From NCBI RefSeq assembly GCF_965660005.1, contig NZ_CBFHYF010000004.1, positions 1 through 64,000 on the forward strand: 64,000 bases of DNA, written 5' to 3'. The notes below the pieces were generated by a model. The model made no database searches. It was not told the origin of the DNA and saw only the letters and a list, made by a program, of their open reading frames with translations. The position numbers and the translations under genes are program-made. Positions 46,657 through 56,735 of the stretch are shown piece after piece. This stretch comes from Porticoccus sp965660005. Lineage in GTDB: Bacteria > Pseudomonadota > Gammaproteobacteria > Pseudomonadales > Porticoccaceae. Positions within the stretch are counted from its first letter, which is position 1, and the number at the start of each line of letters is the position of its first letter.

Positions 46657-47427
46657 TCAGGCAATCACCAGCGGTGTGCCCGTCAACGGGTTGATACCGA
46701 TGGACACATCGACATTGAACACCTGCTTGATCGTCGAGGCTGTGAGCACCTGCTGCGGCGAACCGGAAGCGGCAATCCGGCCACAACTCAATACCAGCAA
46801 CTGATCGGCACAGCGAGCTGCCATGTTCAGGTCGTGAATCACCACCAGTACGCCCACCCCCTGGGCGGCAAAGCTGCGCATATTGGCAATGGTCAGTTGC
46901 TGGTGTGCGAGATCAAAAGAGGAGGTGGGCTCGTCAAGGATCAGCACCCGGTCATGATCGTCAACCGGCTCCCAGATCTGGGCCAGCACCCGAGCCAGCT
47001 GGACGCGCTGTTTTTCGCCGCCGGACATGTGAGTATAAAAACGCTTATCCAGATAACTGCCATCCACCGCGGCCAGTGCTGCATCGACGATGGCGGTATC
47101 GCGAACCAGCCCGGTGGCGTGGGGAATCCGCCCCATCATTACCACCTCTCGGGCGGTAAACGGAAAATCCAGCCGCGAGCTCTGGGGCAACACAGCCATG
47201 ACACGGGCCAGTCGTTTTGACGACCAATCCCCCAGTGGCTGACCGCTCAATGCAACATTGCCCGCAGTCGGGGTCTGTTCGCCGGTCAGCAGGCGCAACA
47301 GACTGGTTTTGCCGGCCCCGTTGGGACCAATAATGGCTGTGACCTTGCCGGGTTCCATACGCAAATCAATATCCCGCAACAGCGAAAACTCGGCGACGGA
47401 CAATGACAATCCCTGCGCTTCCAGCAT
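46657..47427 (-). CDS. btuD: Cobalamin/heme-type ABC transporter ATPase
   Basis: A 256-residue FecE/BtuD-type ATPase with Walker A GPNGAGKTS, signature SGGEKQRVQLARVLAQ, Walker B VLILDEPTSSFD and the H-loop VIHDLNMAA. By sequence it also resembles HmuV heme ATPases, but the riboswitch operon and the flanking cobO and BtuB receptor argue for cobalamin. It starts 4 bases after btuC. Confidence 0.88.
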   Translation of the reverse strand: MLEAQGLSLSVAEFSLLRDIDLRMEPGKVTAIIGPNGAGKTSLLRLLTGEQTPTAGNVALSGQPLGDWSSKRLARVMAVLPQSSRLDFPFTAREVVMMGRIPHATGLVRDTAIVDAALAAVDGSYLDKRFYTHMSGGEKQRVQLARVLAQIWEPVDDHDRVLILDEPTSSFDLAHQQLTIANMRSFAAQGVGVLVVIHDLNMAARCADQLLVLSCGRIAASGSPQQVLTASTIKQVFNVDVSIGINPLTGTPLVIA

Positions 47428-47431
47428 CGCG

Positions 47432-48448
47432 CTAACTCACCAGATCCCGACGTTGCCGCAGCAACAGGGCAACAAAGAACGGCGCTCCCAGCAGGGCGGT
47501 GATCACCCCGGTCGGCAGTTCAGCCGGCGACATCAGAGTGCGTGCGCCGGTATCCGCCAGCAACAGCAACACCGCGCCCAACAGGGCAGACCCGGGGATC
47601 AGGTAACGGTGATCGGGGCCAATCAGCAATCGCACCAGATGGGGCACGATCAGTCCGACAAACGCAACCACACCCGATGCTGCCACCGCCACTCCAACCC
47701 CGAGCGCAGTCAGCACGATCAAGCGGCGCTTCAACTGCTCAACGCCAATCCCCAGATGGCGGGCCTCGGATTCCCCCAGCAACATGGCATTCAGCGCACG
47801 GCCTTCGCGCGGCAGAACCAACACCAGAGGTATCACCACTGCGGCAATTATCATCACACGTTGCCAATTGGCATTGTCCAGATTGCCCATTTGCCAGAGA
47901 CTGATGCGACGCAACATTTCATTGTCGGCAAAGAAACTGAACAGACTGGTGACCGCCCCCGCCAATGCCGTGATGGCAATGCCGGCCAGCAACATAGTGG
48001 ATACGGAGGTGCCGGTTACCGAGGTTGCCAGCCTGTAAACCACCGCGGTGGCGGCCATACCGCCGAAAAAGGCGCCGATCGCAATGGCTGGCAGACCCAA
48101 TCCGGAACCCAGGAATCCAAAACCGCCGAAAAAAATCACACAACTGGCCCCCACCGAGGCGCCACTGGAAACGCCAATCAGAGAGGGGTCGGCCAATGGA
48201 TTGCGAAACAGGCCCTGCATCACAGCGCCGCAACTGGCCAGACAGGCGCCCACCAGTGCCGCCAGCAACACCCTCGGCAGACGAATCAGCTCCAGCACCC
48301 GGCTGTCCATATCCTGGTCTGCCGACCACAGCGTCAGCAGTTTTACCGGAGCAATCTCTACCGGGCCCACGAGCAAGCCAAGCAATACCGCCAGTACCAG
48401 CAAAACCAGGGCAACCACCATAAAGGCCCGAGGGAGAAGACGATGCAC
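47432..48448 (-). CDS. btuC: Cobalamin ABC transporter permease
   Basis: A 338-residue FecCD-family permease with about ten membrane helices. Typical segments: RLPRVLLAALVGACLASCGAVMQGLFRNPLADPSLIGVSSGAS and FVGLIVPHLVRLLIGPDHRYLIPGSALLGA (given in full only by position: about residues 56-100 and 250-282). It forms the inner-membrane channel with BtuD. Confidence 0.9.
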   Translation of the reverse strand: MHRLLPRAFMVVALVLLVLAVLLGLLVGPVEIAPVKLLTLWSADQDMDSRVLELIRLPRVLLAALVGACLASCGAVMQGLFRNPLADPSLIGVSSGASVGASCVIFFGGFGFLGSGLGLPAIAIGAFFGGMAATAVVYRLATSVTGTSVSTMLLAGIAITALAGAVTSLFSFFADNEMLRRISLWQMGNLDNANWQRVMIIAAVVIPLVLVLPREGRALNAMLLGESEARHLGIGVEQLKRRLIVLTALGVGVAVAASGVVAFVGLIVPHLVRLLIGPDHRYLIPGSALLGAVLLLLADTGARTLMSPAELPTGVITALLGAPFFVALLLRQRRDLVS

Positions 48449-48471
48449 AGTACCGCTCCTCCGTTGACCCG

Positions 48472-49065
48472 TCAGAAGTCCACACCGCGCCGCGCCATAA
48501 TACCGGCGCGATAGGCGTGTTTGACTTCCTTTATCTCGGAGACAGTATCCGCCAGCGCCTGCAGCCCCGCCCCACCGCCTCGACCGGTCACCACAACGCT
48601 CTGGCTGAACGGTCGATTGCGCAGCGCATCCAGCACTTCAGCTTCGTCGAGATACTGAAAACTGAGCATGTAGGTCAGCTCATCCAGCACCACCAGATGG
48701 AAACTTTCATCGGCCAGCATTCGCCTGGCCACCAGCCAGGTACGCAGGGCGGCCTCCATATCACCCCGGCGATCCTGGGTGTTCCAGGTAAAGCCGGTGC
48801 CCATCTGATAAAAGTCCACTTCCGGGCACTTTTCCCGCAGGTAAAGCTCTTCCCCCGAGAGCTGCTCACCCTTGATAAATTGCACCACGCCCACTTTGTA
48901 GTGATAGCCCAGCGCACGCATCACCATGCCAAAAGCAGAGCTGGATTTACCCTTGCCGTCACCGGTGAGCAAAATCATCACACCGCGCTCCTGATCGGCG
49001 GCGGCGATGCCAGCGTCCACTTTTTCCTTGAGCTTCTGCATTTTCTGTTGGTGTTTGTCCGTCAT
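48472..49065 (-). CDS. cobO: Cob(I)alamin adenosyltransferase (CobO/BtuR)
   Basis: A 197-residue enzyme adding the 5'-deoxyadenosyl group to reduced cobalamin, making the coenzyme used by mutases such as IcmF. The P-loop LTGDGKGKSSSAFGM, the KVGVVQFIKG stretch and VVLDELTYML are diagnostic. ATG overlaps the upstream stop by 4 bases (ATGA). Salvage role: converts imported B12 to the active coenzyme. Confidence 0.96.
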   Translation of the reverse strand: MTDKHQQKMQKLKEKVDAGIAAADQERGVMILLTGDGKGKSSSAFGMVMRALGYHYKVGVVQFIKGEQLSGEELYLREKCPEVDFYQMGTGFTWNTQDRRGDMEAALRTWLVARRMLADESFHLVVLDELTYMLSFQYLDEAEVLDALRNRPFSQSVVVTGRGGGAGLQALADTVSEIKEVKHAYRAGIMARRGVDF

Positions 49066-50000
49066 TGGGTTTCCTCAGGGGTAGTGGGAAGTTTGATTGC
49101 ACCAATAATGCCCGGGGGCAGGGGGTGAGTTGCTGGGTGTAGCAAGTTCGCGAGCAATTCCAGGCTGTCCACCAGCCGGGGGCCGGGGCGACTGAAATAA
49201 CTGTTGCCGTCAACCATATAGACCTGATCGGACACTGCCGCCGGGAGCATGCAGTAATCCGGCCTGTCTGTCAGCAGGGGAATGTCCATGGCGGTGCGCT
49301 GCAGATCAAATCCGCACAGGGAAGCTATCATCACATCCGGTGCCGAGGCCACCAGTTCTTCCCAAAAACGGCGACGGGATGGCAACTGCTGTTCGCCAAA
49401 ACAGGGGATGCCGCCTGCCAGTTCAATCAGCTCCGGGTACCAGTGCCCGCCATCGAAGATCGGATCAAGCCACTCCAGAATGGCCACCCGTGGACGTCTT
49501 GCTGCCGGTATCGCTGCCGTCCGCTTTGCCACCCGATCAACCCGATGGCTGAGCTCGGCGTAATAGGTAGCAGCCGCCTCGGTACAGTCCGTGGCCTCAC
49601 CCACCAGCAACACCGTATCGAGCACATCCCGCAGACAGCTGGGCTCAAGATTGATCACCCGGACATCACCGGGCAACTGACAGGCCATGTCGTTCACCTC
49701 ACCGGCAGAGACCGCACAGACATCACAAAGGGCCTGGGTAACGATCAAATCAGGGGCGAGCTGCCGCAACACCGGCTCGTTCAAACTGTACAGCGCCGTG
49801 TCCATTTCCAGCTGGTTACTGACCAGCGTATCGATCTCACCGCTGGCGAGCCCCTTGGGAATTCTGGAAGCAGTCACCACCGGCAATCCCGCCACGTTGG
49901 GTGGATAATCACATTCGTGGGTCACACCCACCAGGCTGTCACGAAGTCCGACGCCACAGATAATTTCTGTGGCGCTGGGCAACAGCGAGACAATCCTCAA
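49062..50000 (-). CDS. Second cobalamin-binding (BtuF-like) protein without signal peptide
   Basis: A 312-residue protein of the periplasmic-binding superfamily (MRIVSLLPSATEIICGVGLRDSLVGVTHECDYP, about the first 33 residues). Unlike btuF it starts directly at the lobe, with no signal peptide, so it probably stays in the cytosol. Such proteins recur in B12 loci and may store or pass cobalamin. It overlaps its neighbours by 4 bases on both sides. The exact role is unknown. Confidence 0.85.
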   Translation of the reverse strand: MRIVSLLPSATEIICGVGLRDSLVGVTHECDYPPNVAGLPVVTASRIPKGLASGEIDTLVSNQLEMDTALYSLNEPVLRQLAPDLIVTQALCDVCAVSAGEVNDMACQLPGDVRVINLEPSCLRDVLDTVLLVGEATDCTEAAATYYAELSHRVDRVAKRTAAIPAARRPRVAILEWLDPIFDGGHWYPELIELAGGIPCFGEQQLPSRRRFWEELVASAPDVMIASLCGFDLQRTAMDIPLLTDRPDYCMLPAAVSDQVYMVDGNSYFSRPGPRLVDSLELLANLLHPATHPLPPGIIGAIKLPTTPEETQ

Positions 50001-50692
50001 TCCACCAACTCCGTCAGATCAGTGTACACAAACCCCTCGCGGGTCACTGTTTCACCCACGGCAACCCGTATCGGCCATTTGAACATCGGTCCGTTCCAGG
50101 CAAAACTGTGGAATTCACCGTTCTCCCCACAGGGATCGACCGTTGCCGGCAACTGCACCAGAAAATCCAGATCAAACGCGGCACCCGCCAGTGACTCGGG
50201 CATCCTGGCGGGATCCAGGCAGGTGACAACGGCCTGCAGGCCGCCGCTGATCATGGTCCGGGCCAACTGATCCGTCGGCGTGCCCCAGATCGGAAACAGC
50301 ACGTCGAGTCCGGTCTGTGCCATACGGCTTTCGCGGTAGGCGCGAATGTCCTCCAGAAACAGATCGCCGAAGGCAATCGCATCCGGTACGAATCGCTGCA
50401 TGGCTTCATCCAGCCCGGCACGCATGGCCTGCTCATACTGTTCGTTGCTGCACGGCCACGGCAGAGGAATTTCAACCAGCGGCAACCCGGCGGCCTCCGC
50501 CTGGGCGCGCACCAGGGTCAAGCGAACACCGTGGATGGCCGAGCGGGCAAACGCCTGATTATAGGTGGTCAACAACCCGACAACCTCCACGGTGGGATCC
50601 CGCTGCAACCGATAAAGCGTCCAGGCGGAATCCTTGCCACTGCTCCAGGACAGCAACACCCGGGTTTTCCCTGGTCTACTCAAATCAGTCAC
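49997..50692 (-). CDS. PP-loop ATPase of the diphthine-ammonia ligase (Dph6) family
   Basis: A 231-residue adenine-nucleotide alpha-hydrolase with PP-loop SWSSGKDSAW and the ATP_bind_4 region (GDLFLEDIRAYRE, LFPIWGTPTDQLA). Archaeal/eukaryotic relatives amidate diphthine; bacteria have no diphthamide, so the substrate here is unknown. Its place inside the B12 operon suggests a cobalamin-related amidation or adenylation. It starts 27 bases after btuB. Confidence 0.88.
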   Translation of the reverse strand: MTDLSRPGKTRVLLSWSSGKDSAWTLYRLQRDPTVEVVGLLTTYNQAFARSAIHGVRLTLVRAQAEAAGLPLVEIPLPWPCSNEQYEQAMRAGLDEAMQRFVPDAIAFGDLFLEDIRAYRESRMAQTGLDVLFPIWGTPTDQLARTMISGGLQAVVTCLDPARMPESLAGAAFDLDFLVQLPATVDPCGENGEFHSFAWNGPMFKWPIRVAVGETVTREGFVYTDLTELVD

Positions 50693-50719
50693 GAAAATCT
50701 GCTCCCCCAGGTCTGCAAC

Positions 50720-52669
50720 CTATTGGCTGAAACTGTAGCGAACACCCACCATGGCGCCAAAACCGAGGGATTCATAACCAAAAACCTCCTCATAATCTTC
50801 ATCCAACAGGTTTTCCAGCCGGGTATAAAAAGTCAGCGAATTGCTCGCCCGATACTGGGCACTCAGGTTCACCAGTGTGTAATCATCCAGCTCAACCCGC
50901 GCTGAGGGCTGCGGCCAGGGCGGGAAATACTGGTCATCCTGATGGCCATTGTACTGGGCGTTCAAAACGATATTGAGGCGCTCAGCCAGCTGCCAGCTCA
51001 GCGTCGTACTGCCGAGATGGCGGGGCCGACGCAGCTCATCCACATCCCGATCATCGCTATTTGGCTCGGTGGCATCCGTGTAGGTATAGCTGCCCTTGAG
51101 GGACAGGGTCGGGGTGAGACTGGCATCAAAGGTCAGCTCCACACCCTGCCGGTCGCTATTACCATCGACATTTTCTGCTGTGAAGGCAAAGGCAACCGGA
51201 TCATAGACAAAGCCGTTGATTTCATTTTCCAGGCGGGCACGGAAATAGGTCAAGCCGAGCATAAAGCGGTCATCAAACAGTGACCGGTCGATACCCATAT
51301 TCCAACTGGTGGATTTTTCCGGACGGAGCTCGGGGTTGCCGATGAAATTTGTAAAAAAACCAAAACGCTCCGAGAACGTGGGGTTTTTCACCGCTGTGCC
51401 CCAGCTGGCACGCAAACGAGTGGCCGATTCTGGGATGCGGTAACTGGCATCGAAGCGCCGCGTGTAGGCATTCTGAAACTCGCTGTTGTCATCGTGGCGC
51501 AGACTGGCGCCCAGCGTCAGGTCATCCCACAGCACCACCCGGTACTCCAACGCCATACTGTCGGTTTCGCGGCTTTGGTTCTGGTTCGGGTCGCCAAAAA
51601 GAATGGGGCCTCGCTGCCGAAAATCCTCGGTTTCCCGCTCCAGTAGCAGCGACAGGCGCTGGGACTGATCATCCCAACTAAAACTGGTGAGGTAGCTGTA
51701 CTGCTTTTTACGCGTGGCGTTCGAACCGGTGGTCACACCGTCCGTGTAGTTTTCATTGTTGTGGCGACTGACCGCCATAGCCACCCGATGCTGCCAGCGA
51801 TCATCCAGCAGGGATAAGTCTGCCTGGGCGCGGATAAAACGCTGGCGGAAATCCGACTCAAAATCGCCGTCATCCGGCAAACCGGTGATTAGGTCATCAA
51901 TGCCATCAAATTCATTTTCACCCTCTGCCTGGCGGGCCGTCAGGGACAGGCCGAGATTATCCAGCGGTCGCCAGCCAGCATTGAGGTTAAGTGTGCTGTT
52001 GCGGTAGCCATCGTCTTCACTGCCGGAGCGGGAAATGTTGTCGCCGTCGGCAGACAGATGTGAACCACTGAGGTTGATGTGGGCCGTCCCGGCACTGGCA
52101 CCGAGCGTAAAGCCTGTGTGATTGGTGCCATGACTGCCGCCCTCGGAGAACACCTGTGTCTGAAAGGGCTGGGCTGTCCGGCGGGTAATAATATTGATCA
52201 CCCCTGCCACCGCATCACTGCCCCAAAGCGCACTCTGTGCACCACGCACCACCTCGATCCGTTCGATGCCGGCGGTGGACATGTGCGCCCAGTTAAACTC
52301 ATCCGCTTGCGCACCATCGTTCACTTCAACGCCGTCCACCAGTACCAGCACATGATTGCCCTCGGCGCCGCGCATTCTCAATTGGGTGGTCGAACCGACC
52401 GGACCACTTCGGTTGATGGCGATACCGGGCACATCGCGCAACAAATCACTGACCACCGCTGCGCCGCTGGCGTCGATATCCCGAGCGGAAATAATATGAA
52501 TGGCATTGCCCGTCTGCTGCAACTGAACCGGTGCCAGGGACGCGGTGACAACGACTTCCTGAAGATTATTTTTACCGGTTTCAGTATCGGTGGCTGGTTC
52601 AGTGGCCTGGGCGCTGGCAATAGAAACAATAAGAAGTGCCAGACAACTGGCGGGAGGAAACTTTTTCAT
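50720..52669 (-). CDS. btuB: TonB-dependent cobalamin receptor BtuB-like
   Basis: A 649-residue outer-membrane receptor: signal peptide (residues 1-22), TonB box region (QEVVVTASL), plug domain with RIEVVRGAQSALWGSDAVAGVINIITRR, then a 22-strand barrel ending in aromatic YSFSQ. It imports B12 using TonB energy. ATG 52669 has GGAG 8 bases before it; the longer frame runs into the riboswitch region and is rejected. First gene of the riboswitch operon. Confidence 0.94.
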   Translation of the reverse strand: MKKFPPASCLALLIVSIASAQATEPATDTETGKNNLQEVVVTASLAPVQLQQTGNAIHIISARDIDASGAAVVSDLLRDVPGIAINRSGPVGSTTQLRMRGAEGNHVLVLVDGVEVNDGAQADEFNWAHMSTAGIERIEVVRGAQSALWGSDAVAGVINIITRRTAQPFQTQVFSEGGSHGTNHTGFTLGASAGTAHINLSGSHLSADGDNISRSGSEDDGYRNSTLNLNAGWRPLDNLGLSLTARQAEGENEFDGIDDLITGLPDDGDFESDFRQRFIRAQADLSLLDDRWQHRVAMAVSRHNNENYTDGVTTGSNATRKKQYSYLTSFSWDDQSQRLSLLLERETEDFRQRGPILFGDPNQNQSRETDSMALEYRVVLWDDLTLGASLRHDDNSEFQNAYTRRFDASYRIPESATRLRASWGTAVKNPTFSERFGFFTNFIGNPELRPEKSTSWNMGIDRSLFDDRFMLGLTYFRARLENEINGFVYDPVAFAFTAENVDGNSDRQGVELTFDASLTPTLSLKGSYTYTDATEPNSDDRDVDELRRPRHLGSTTLSWQLAERLNIVLNAQYNGHQDDQYFPPWPQPSARVELDDYTLVNLSAQYRASNSLTFYTRLENLLDEDYEEVFGYESLGFGAMVGVRYSFSQ

Positions 52670-52796
52670 TAACAAGTCTCCGGCGTTCGACCCCGAACGC
52701 GTGCTGAGTGAGATCAGTCCACGGAGTTGTGATTGGCTATGAGACAGAAAAACTGCCGATACCAACGCAACCACACCCCGTGGTTCGTTTGCGTAG

Positions 52797-52990
52797 CGAC
52801 AGGCCGGTCTCCGGACTCATGAGCGGTTTCCCCTGCCGGATCGCCTTCCCATGCATGTGCACAGTGGCTGTGTGATCTGGCGTTTGAACCCGTACTGCGG
52901 GTTCACTCAATTACCGTTGCGGGGGCAGTGTCGGGGTTGCCTTTGACTGACGTCATGAAGCGCACCGACTTCCCGTTTCACCCGACGCAC
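52797..52990 (-). ncRNA. Cobalamin (AdoCbl) riboswitch
   Basis: Read on the minus strand, this region has the conserved order of cobalamin riboswitch elements. These are GAAACGGGAAGTCGGTGCG, then CCCCCGCAACGGTAA, then GCCACTGTGC with GGGAAGGCG, then the B12 box GAGTCCGGAGACCGGCC at 52802-52818. It lies about 130 bases before the btuB ATG. Bound coenzyme B12 would shut off the seven-gene uptake operon. Confidence 0.95.
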
Positions 52991-53095
52991 TGAACGGTGC
53001 GTCGAGAACCTATTGCCTAAGCAAGGTGGACGAATTTACGCCCGGAACCGGGCAAAGTCAATTTGGGGATTTCTGTCAGTGAAGCCGGAAGGGGA

Positions 53096-54466
53096 TTAAC
53101 CGAGAGCATCCAGCGCATCGGTCAGTTTGCGGACGGGGATCACGTCCATCCCTTTGATCGGTTGGCGAGGCGCATTGCCAAAGGGAATTATCGCTCGCGA
53201 GAAGCCGTGTTTGGCGGCCTCTCGCAATCGCTCCTGACCATTTTGTACCGGCCTGATTTCACCGGACAGACCCACCTCGCCAAAGACCACCAGGTCCCGA
53301 GGCAACGGGTGATCCCGAAAACTGGAGATAACCGCCAGAATCAGCGCCAGGTCGGCACTGGTCTCCAGGACCTTCACCCCACCCACTACATTCACAAACA
53401 CGTCCTGATCGCCGACCATGATCCCGCCGTGACGGTGCAACACCGCCAGCAGCATCGCCAGCCGATTGTGCTCGAGCCCCACGGTCACCCGCCTCGGGTT
53501 GCTCAGGTGGCTGTCATCCACCAGTGCCTGCAACTCTACCAACAGGGGCCGGGTGCCCTCCCAGACCACAATGACCACACTGCCGGAAGCCACCTCATCG
53601 CCCCGTTGCAAAAAGATGGCGGAAGGGTTTGCCACTTCGCGCAGCCCCCTGTCCGTCATGGCAAATACGCCCAGCTCATTGACCGCACCGAAGCGATTTT
53701 TGTGACTGCGCAGGGTGCGGAAATGGCTGTCGCTGGTTCCTTCAAGCATCAGCGAACAATCGATCATATGCTCCAATACCTTGGGACCTGCCAGACTGCC
53801 ATCCTTGGTGACATGGCCCACCAACAGCAGCACTGTGCCCGACTGTTTCGCGTAACGAACCAGCATCGCGGCACACTCCCGCACCTGCGATACGCTGCCG
53901 GGTGCAGAGGCAATCTCTTCGAGTTGCATCACCTGAATGGAGTCGACTACCAGAATCTTCGGTTGCACCCGCGCCGCGGTAGCACAGACCGTTTCCACAG
54001 AGGTTTCCGCCATGATTTGCAAACGGTTTACCGGCAAACCGAGACGATGGGCACGCATGGCCACCTGTTGCGGGGATTCTTCACCAGTGACATAGAGCGC
54101 CACCTGGCTTTCTGCCAACTTGCAAAGGGTTTGCAACAACAGCGTGCTTTTCCCGGCACCCGGCTCACCGCCTACCAGAACGCAGGATCCCGGAACCAGC
54201 CCGCCACCCAGCACCAGATCCAACTCCTGACTACCGGCACTGATACGGGGGATATCGGCCAGATCGATCTCAGCCAGCGTGTTCACCACACCATCGGCCG
54301 CCCCGGCAAAACCACCACCACTGCGACTGCCCGAAGCGACCACAGCACCGAGACGCACTTCAGTCAGGGTATTCCATGCCCCGCAGTCGGGGCACTGCCC
54401 CTGCCACTTGGTGTAATCTGCACCACAGTCATTACACACATAAGCCGTCGTTTTCTTTTTGGCCAA
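53096..54466 (-). CDS. radA: DNA repair protein RadA
   Basis: A 456-residue RecA-like helicase processing branched recombination intermediates. The zinc finger is Cys11-Cys14-Cys25-Cys28, Walker A is GGEPGAGKST, the RadA-specific KNRFG motif is in HKNRFGAVNELGVF, and a Lon-like domain fills the C-terminus. The TTG start gives the canonical MAKKKTAYVC-type beginning with GGGAG 9 bases upstream. Independent of the btu operon. Confidence 0.97.
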   Translation of the reverse strand: MAKKKTTAYVCNDCGADYTKWQGQCPDCGAWNTLTEVRLGAVVASGSRSGGGFAGAADGVVNTLAEIDLADIPRISAGSQELDLVLGGGLVPGSCVLVGGEPGAGKSTLLLQTLCKLAESQVALYVTGEESPQQVAMRAHRLGLPVNRLQIMAETSVETVCATAARVQPKILVVDSIQVMQLEEIASAPGSVSQVRECAAMLVRYAKQSGTVLLLVGHVTKDGSLAGPKVLEHMIDCSLMLEGTSDSHFRTLRSHKNRFGAVNELGVFAMTDRGLREVANPSAIFLQRGDEVASGSVVIVVWEGTRPLLVELQALVDDSHLSNPRRVTVGLEHNRLAMLLAVLHRHGGIMVGDQDVFVNVVGGVKVLETSADLALILAVISSFRDHPLPRDLVVFGEVGLSGEIRPVQNGQERLREAAKHGFSRAIIPFGNAPRQPIKGMDVIPVRKLTDALDALG

Positions 54467-54546
54467 GTAACCATCTCCCGAAAATGTTTTTAGTCTACCA
54501 CGCCATTGCCGCTACCTTTGAGCAGGGTGTTTCGGGCGTAGGAATC

Positions 54547-56607
54547 TCAGTGAAACTGCAGCGTGGCACGCAGAAATGTCCGGGTTTCAAAACGGTTGGC
54601 TTGCTTGAATTCGACGTAATCACCGCCGAGGTTCTGACCGATCAATTCCAGCTTCAGGTCAGCGCCCTGCAATGTAAAATGACGGGCAATCCGCGCATCA
54701 AATCGCCGGTAGGCCTCGGTTTCGGAGCCCCACAAGATCCAGACCATGTCATCGAGATAGTAATAGCCGGCACTCACCTGCCATTGGCGACCGAAATCAT
54801 GGGACATCAACAGGCTGGCGGTATGGCGCGGTGTCGCCGATGTTTGGGAGAGACTGCGAAATGCCATGGGCAAACTGGACTGATCGGCATCCGCGTAGGC
54901 ATACGACAGCCAAACGCGGGTGTGCTCGGACACCAGCCAGCGTGTCCCGGTTTCAAAGCCATCGATATCGGCACGACCGCCATTGATATCGAGGATGGCA
55001 CCGGGATTAAAAATTGATGCCACCTCTGGATAAGTAGGATCCCAGACAAATTCGATCTCGTCTTCGAACTCCTCGCGGTAGAATTTCACCTTGGTAGTCA
55101 ACCGTTCATCCAGCCAGTTACCGATATAACCGAGCTCATAACTGCGCAACCGCTCTGCATCGATCGGTTCCGGTGCTACCTGGACAGTTTCGATTTCGGT
55201 GCCGTCATTCAACCGCACCGCAATATTCTGGAAGTTCTCCACCAGAAATGGCTGCCGCCAGCTTTCTGCGACCGATACCCGGAACATGTGCCCCTCTATC
55301 GGGGTGTAGTTCAGGCCCAGCCGCCAGGACAGTTCACCGGGATTTATATTGTTTTTTTCGTAAATGGCACCGGCATTCAACAACAGCTGGTCGGTCAACC
55401 GGTATTCGACATTGCCCTGCGTCCGGTAGGTCTCCATGGACTGCCACTCCTGGCGCCCGACAACCTCCAGACTATTGACCATGTCCTTACGGTACCCCAG
55501 ACCCCAGGCGATCCGGTAGCGCTGTCCACTGAGCAGTTGCTGGAACTCGATATCGCGCCGATTGACCTGATAGTCAAAAGTGCGGCCAATGACGTCCTGC
55601 TCCTGTTGACCGGGAATCAATTCAGCGACGTCGTCGGGGTCGACTCCCAGTAATTCCGACAGCAATCCGGCAGAGAATTTATCGTGCTCTTCACTGGAAC
55701 TGAACCCGAACTGCAGATACCAGGCACTGCCGGGATCCGTGGTGCGGGTCAAACGAACGCTACCATATTGCTCATTGGCCTCTTTGGTACCGACAGGATC
55801 CACAGCAACACCACTGCCTCCTCGACCCCAGGGACCCTCGGCATACCCCAGCTGAAAATCCAGCGCAGTTTCAGGCGTAGCCTGAAAATTTCCCTGAAAG
55901 CGCCCCGAGCGGGCAATTGACTCGTCATTGACACCACTGAAACCATCGGTATTGAAATAACACAGAGAAGCCCGGTAATCAAACTGTTCGCCGGTATGGG
56001 CACAGCGTGCCGCAAGCAGACTGGTATCGCGACTGCCAGCCGTTGCACTGAATCGCCAGCCGGGGTTGTGGAAAGCTTTTTGGGTCACAATGTTGATAAC
56101 ACCGACGAACGCATTGGAGCCGAAGGAAACCCCCGCCGGACCGCGAACCACCTCTATCCGTTCAATATCGTCGACGGTGATTCCCAGCCGATCCCAATCC
56201 ACCAACCCAAACAGTGAACCCACCACCACACGACCGTCGAGCAATACCTGCATACGCCGCGAGAGGCCATCGGACTGACCATGATAGGTCACCGATGCAT
56301 GGTGATCGCGCCAGCTGAGCCCGACCTGAAAGCCCGGCACAAGACGCAATAAATCGGGGATTTCGATAAACCCGGACGCTTCGATCATGGATCAGTCAAT
56401 CACCGAAACAGTCATTGAGGTATCGGTCACGGATTGGGGCAGACGGGTGACTGACAGGGCCACCGGAATGCTCCCTATCAGATCATCCTCGGTATAGCCT
56501 TGTGCCGCTACTGACAGGGTCGGTAGCAGCAGTGTGAGCGACAGCAGGGGAACACAGGGCCAGCTCGCTGGTCGTTTCCTTAACCTGCCGGCCTGTTTCG
56601 GAACCAT
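54547..56607 (-). pseudogene. TonB-dependent receptor interrupted by an in-frame TGA
   Basis: An outer-membrane receptor of about 686 codons. Codons 1-71 give a signal peptide and the start of the plug (about ALSVTRLPQSVTDTSMTVSVID). A TGA at 56392-56394 interrupts, then the same frame continues with SMIEASGFIEIPDLLRLVPG, RIEVVRGPAGVSFGSNAFVG and a full barrel ending LRATLQFH. In relatives the stop position is normally Arg, so CGA to TGA is the simplest change. Its ligand is unknown; it may be a colicin I/vitamin B12-type receptor. As read, a protein lacking its signal peptide would be made from an internal ATG only. Confidence 0.85.
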
Positions 56608-56735
56608 TCCATTGCCACCTTGCTGATTTTTATTTTTTGAGAGGCCATTGTAACGATGCTGCAACCACATGGAAAACCACATCTGATCCAATGTCACCGA
56701 TAAACTTGCCGATCGCTTTCTGATAAAGTGTCAGC

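Noticed and set aside
47258..48514. Plus-strand open frame of 418 codons rich in Gln, His and Arg
   Set aside because: Shadow of the btuC and btuD genes in GC-rich DNA; no domain and no ribosome site.
53063..54493. Plus-strand open frame of 476 codons
   Set aside because: It is the antisense of radA, whose zinc finger, Walker A and KNRFG motifs are unmistakable; the antisense protein has no recognisable domain.
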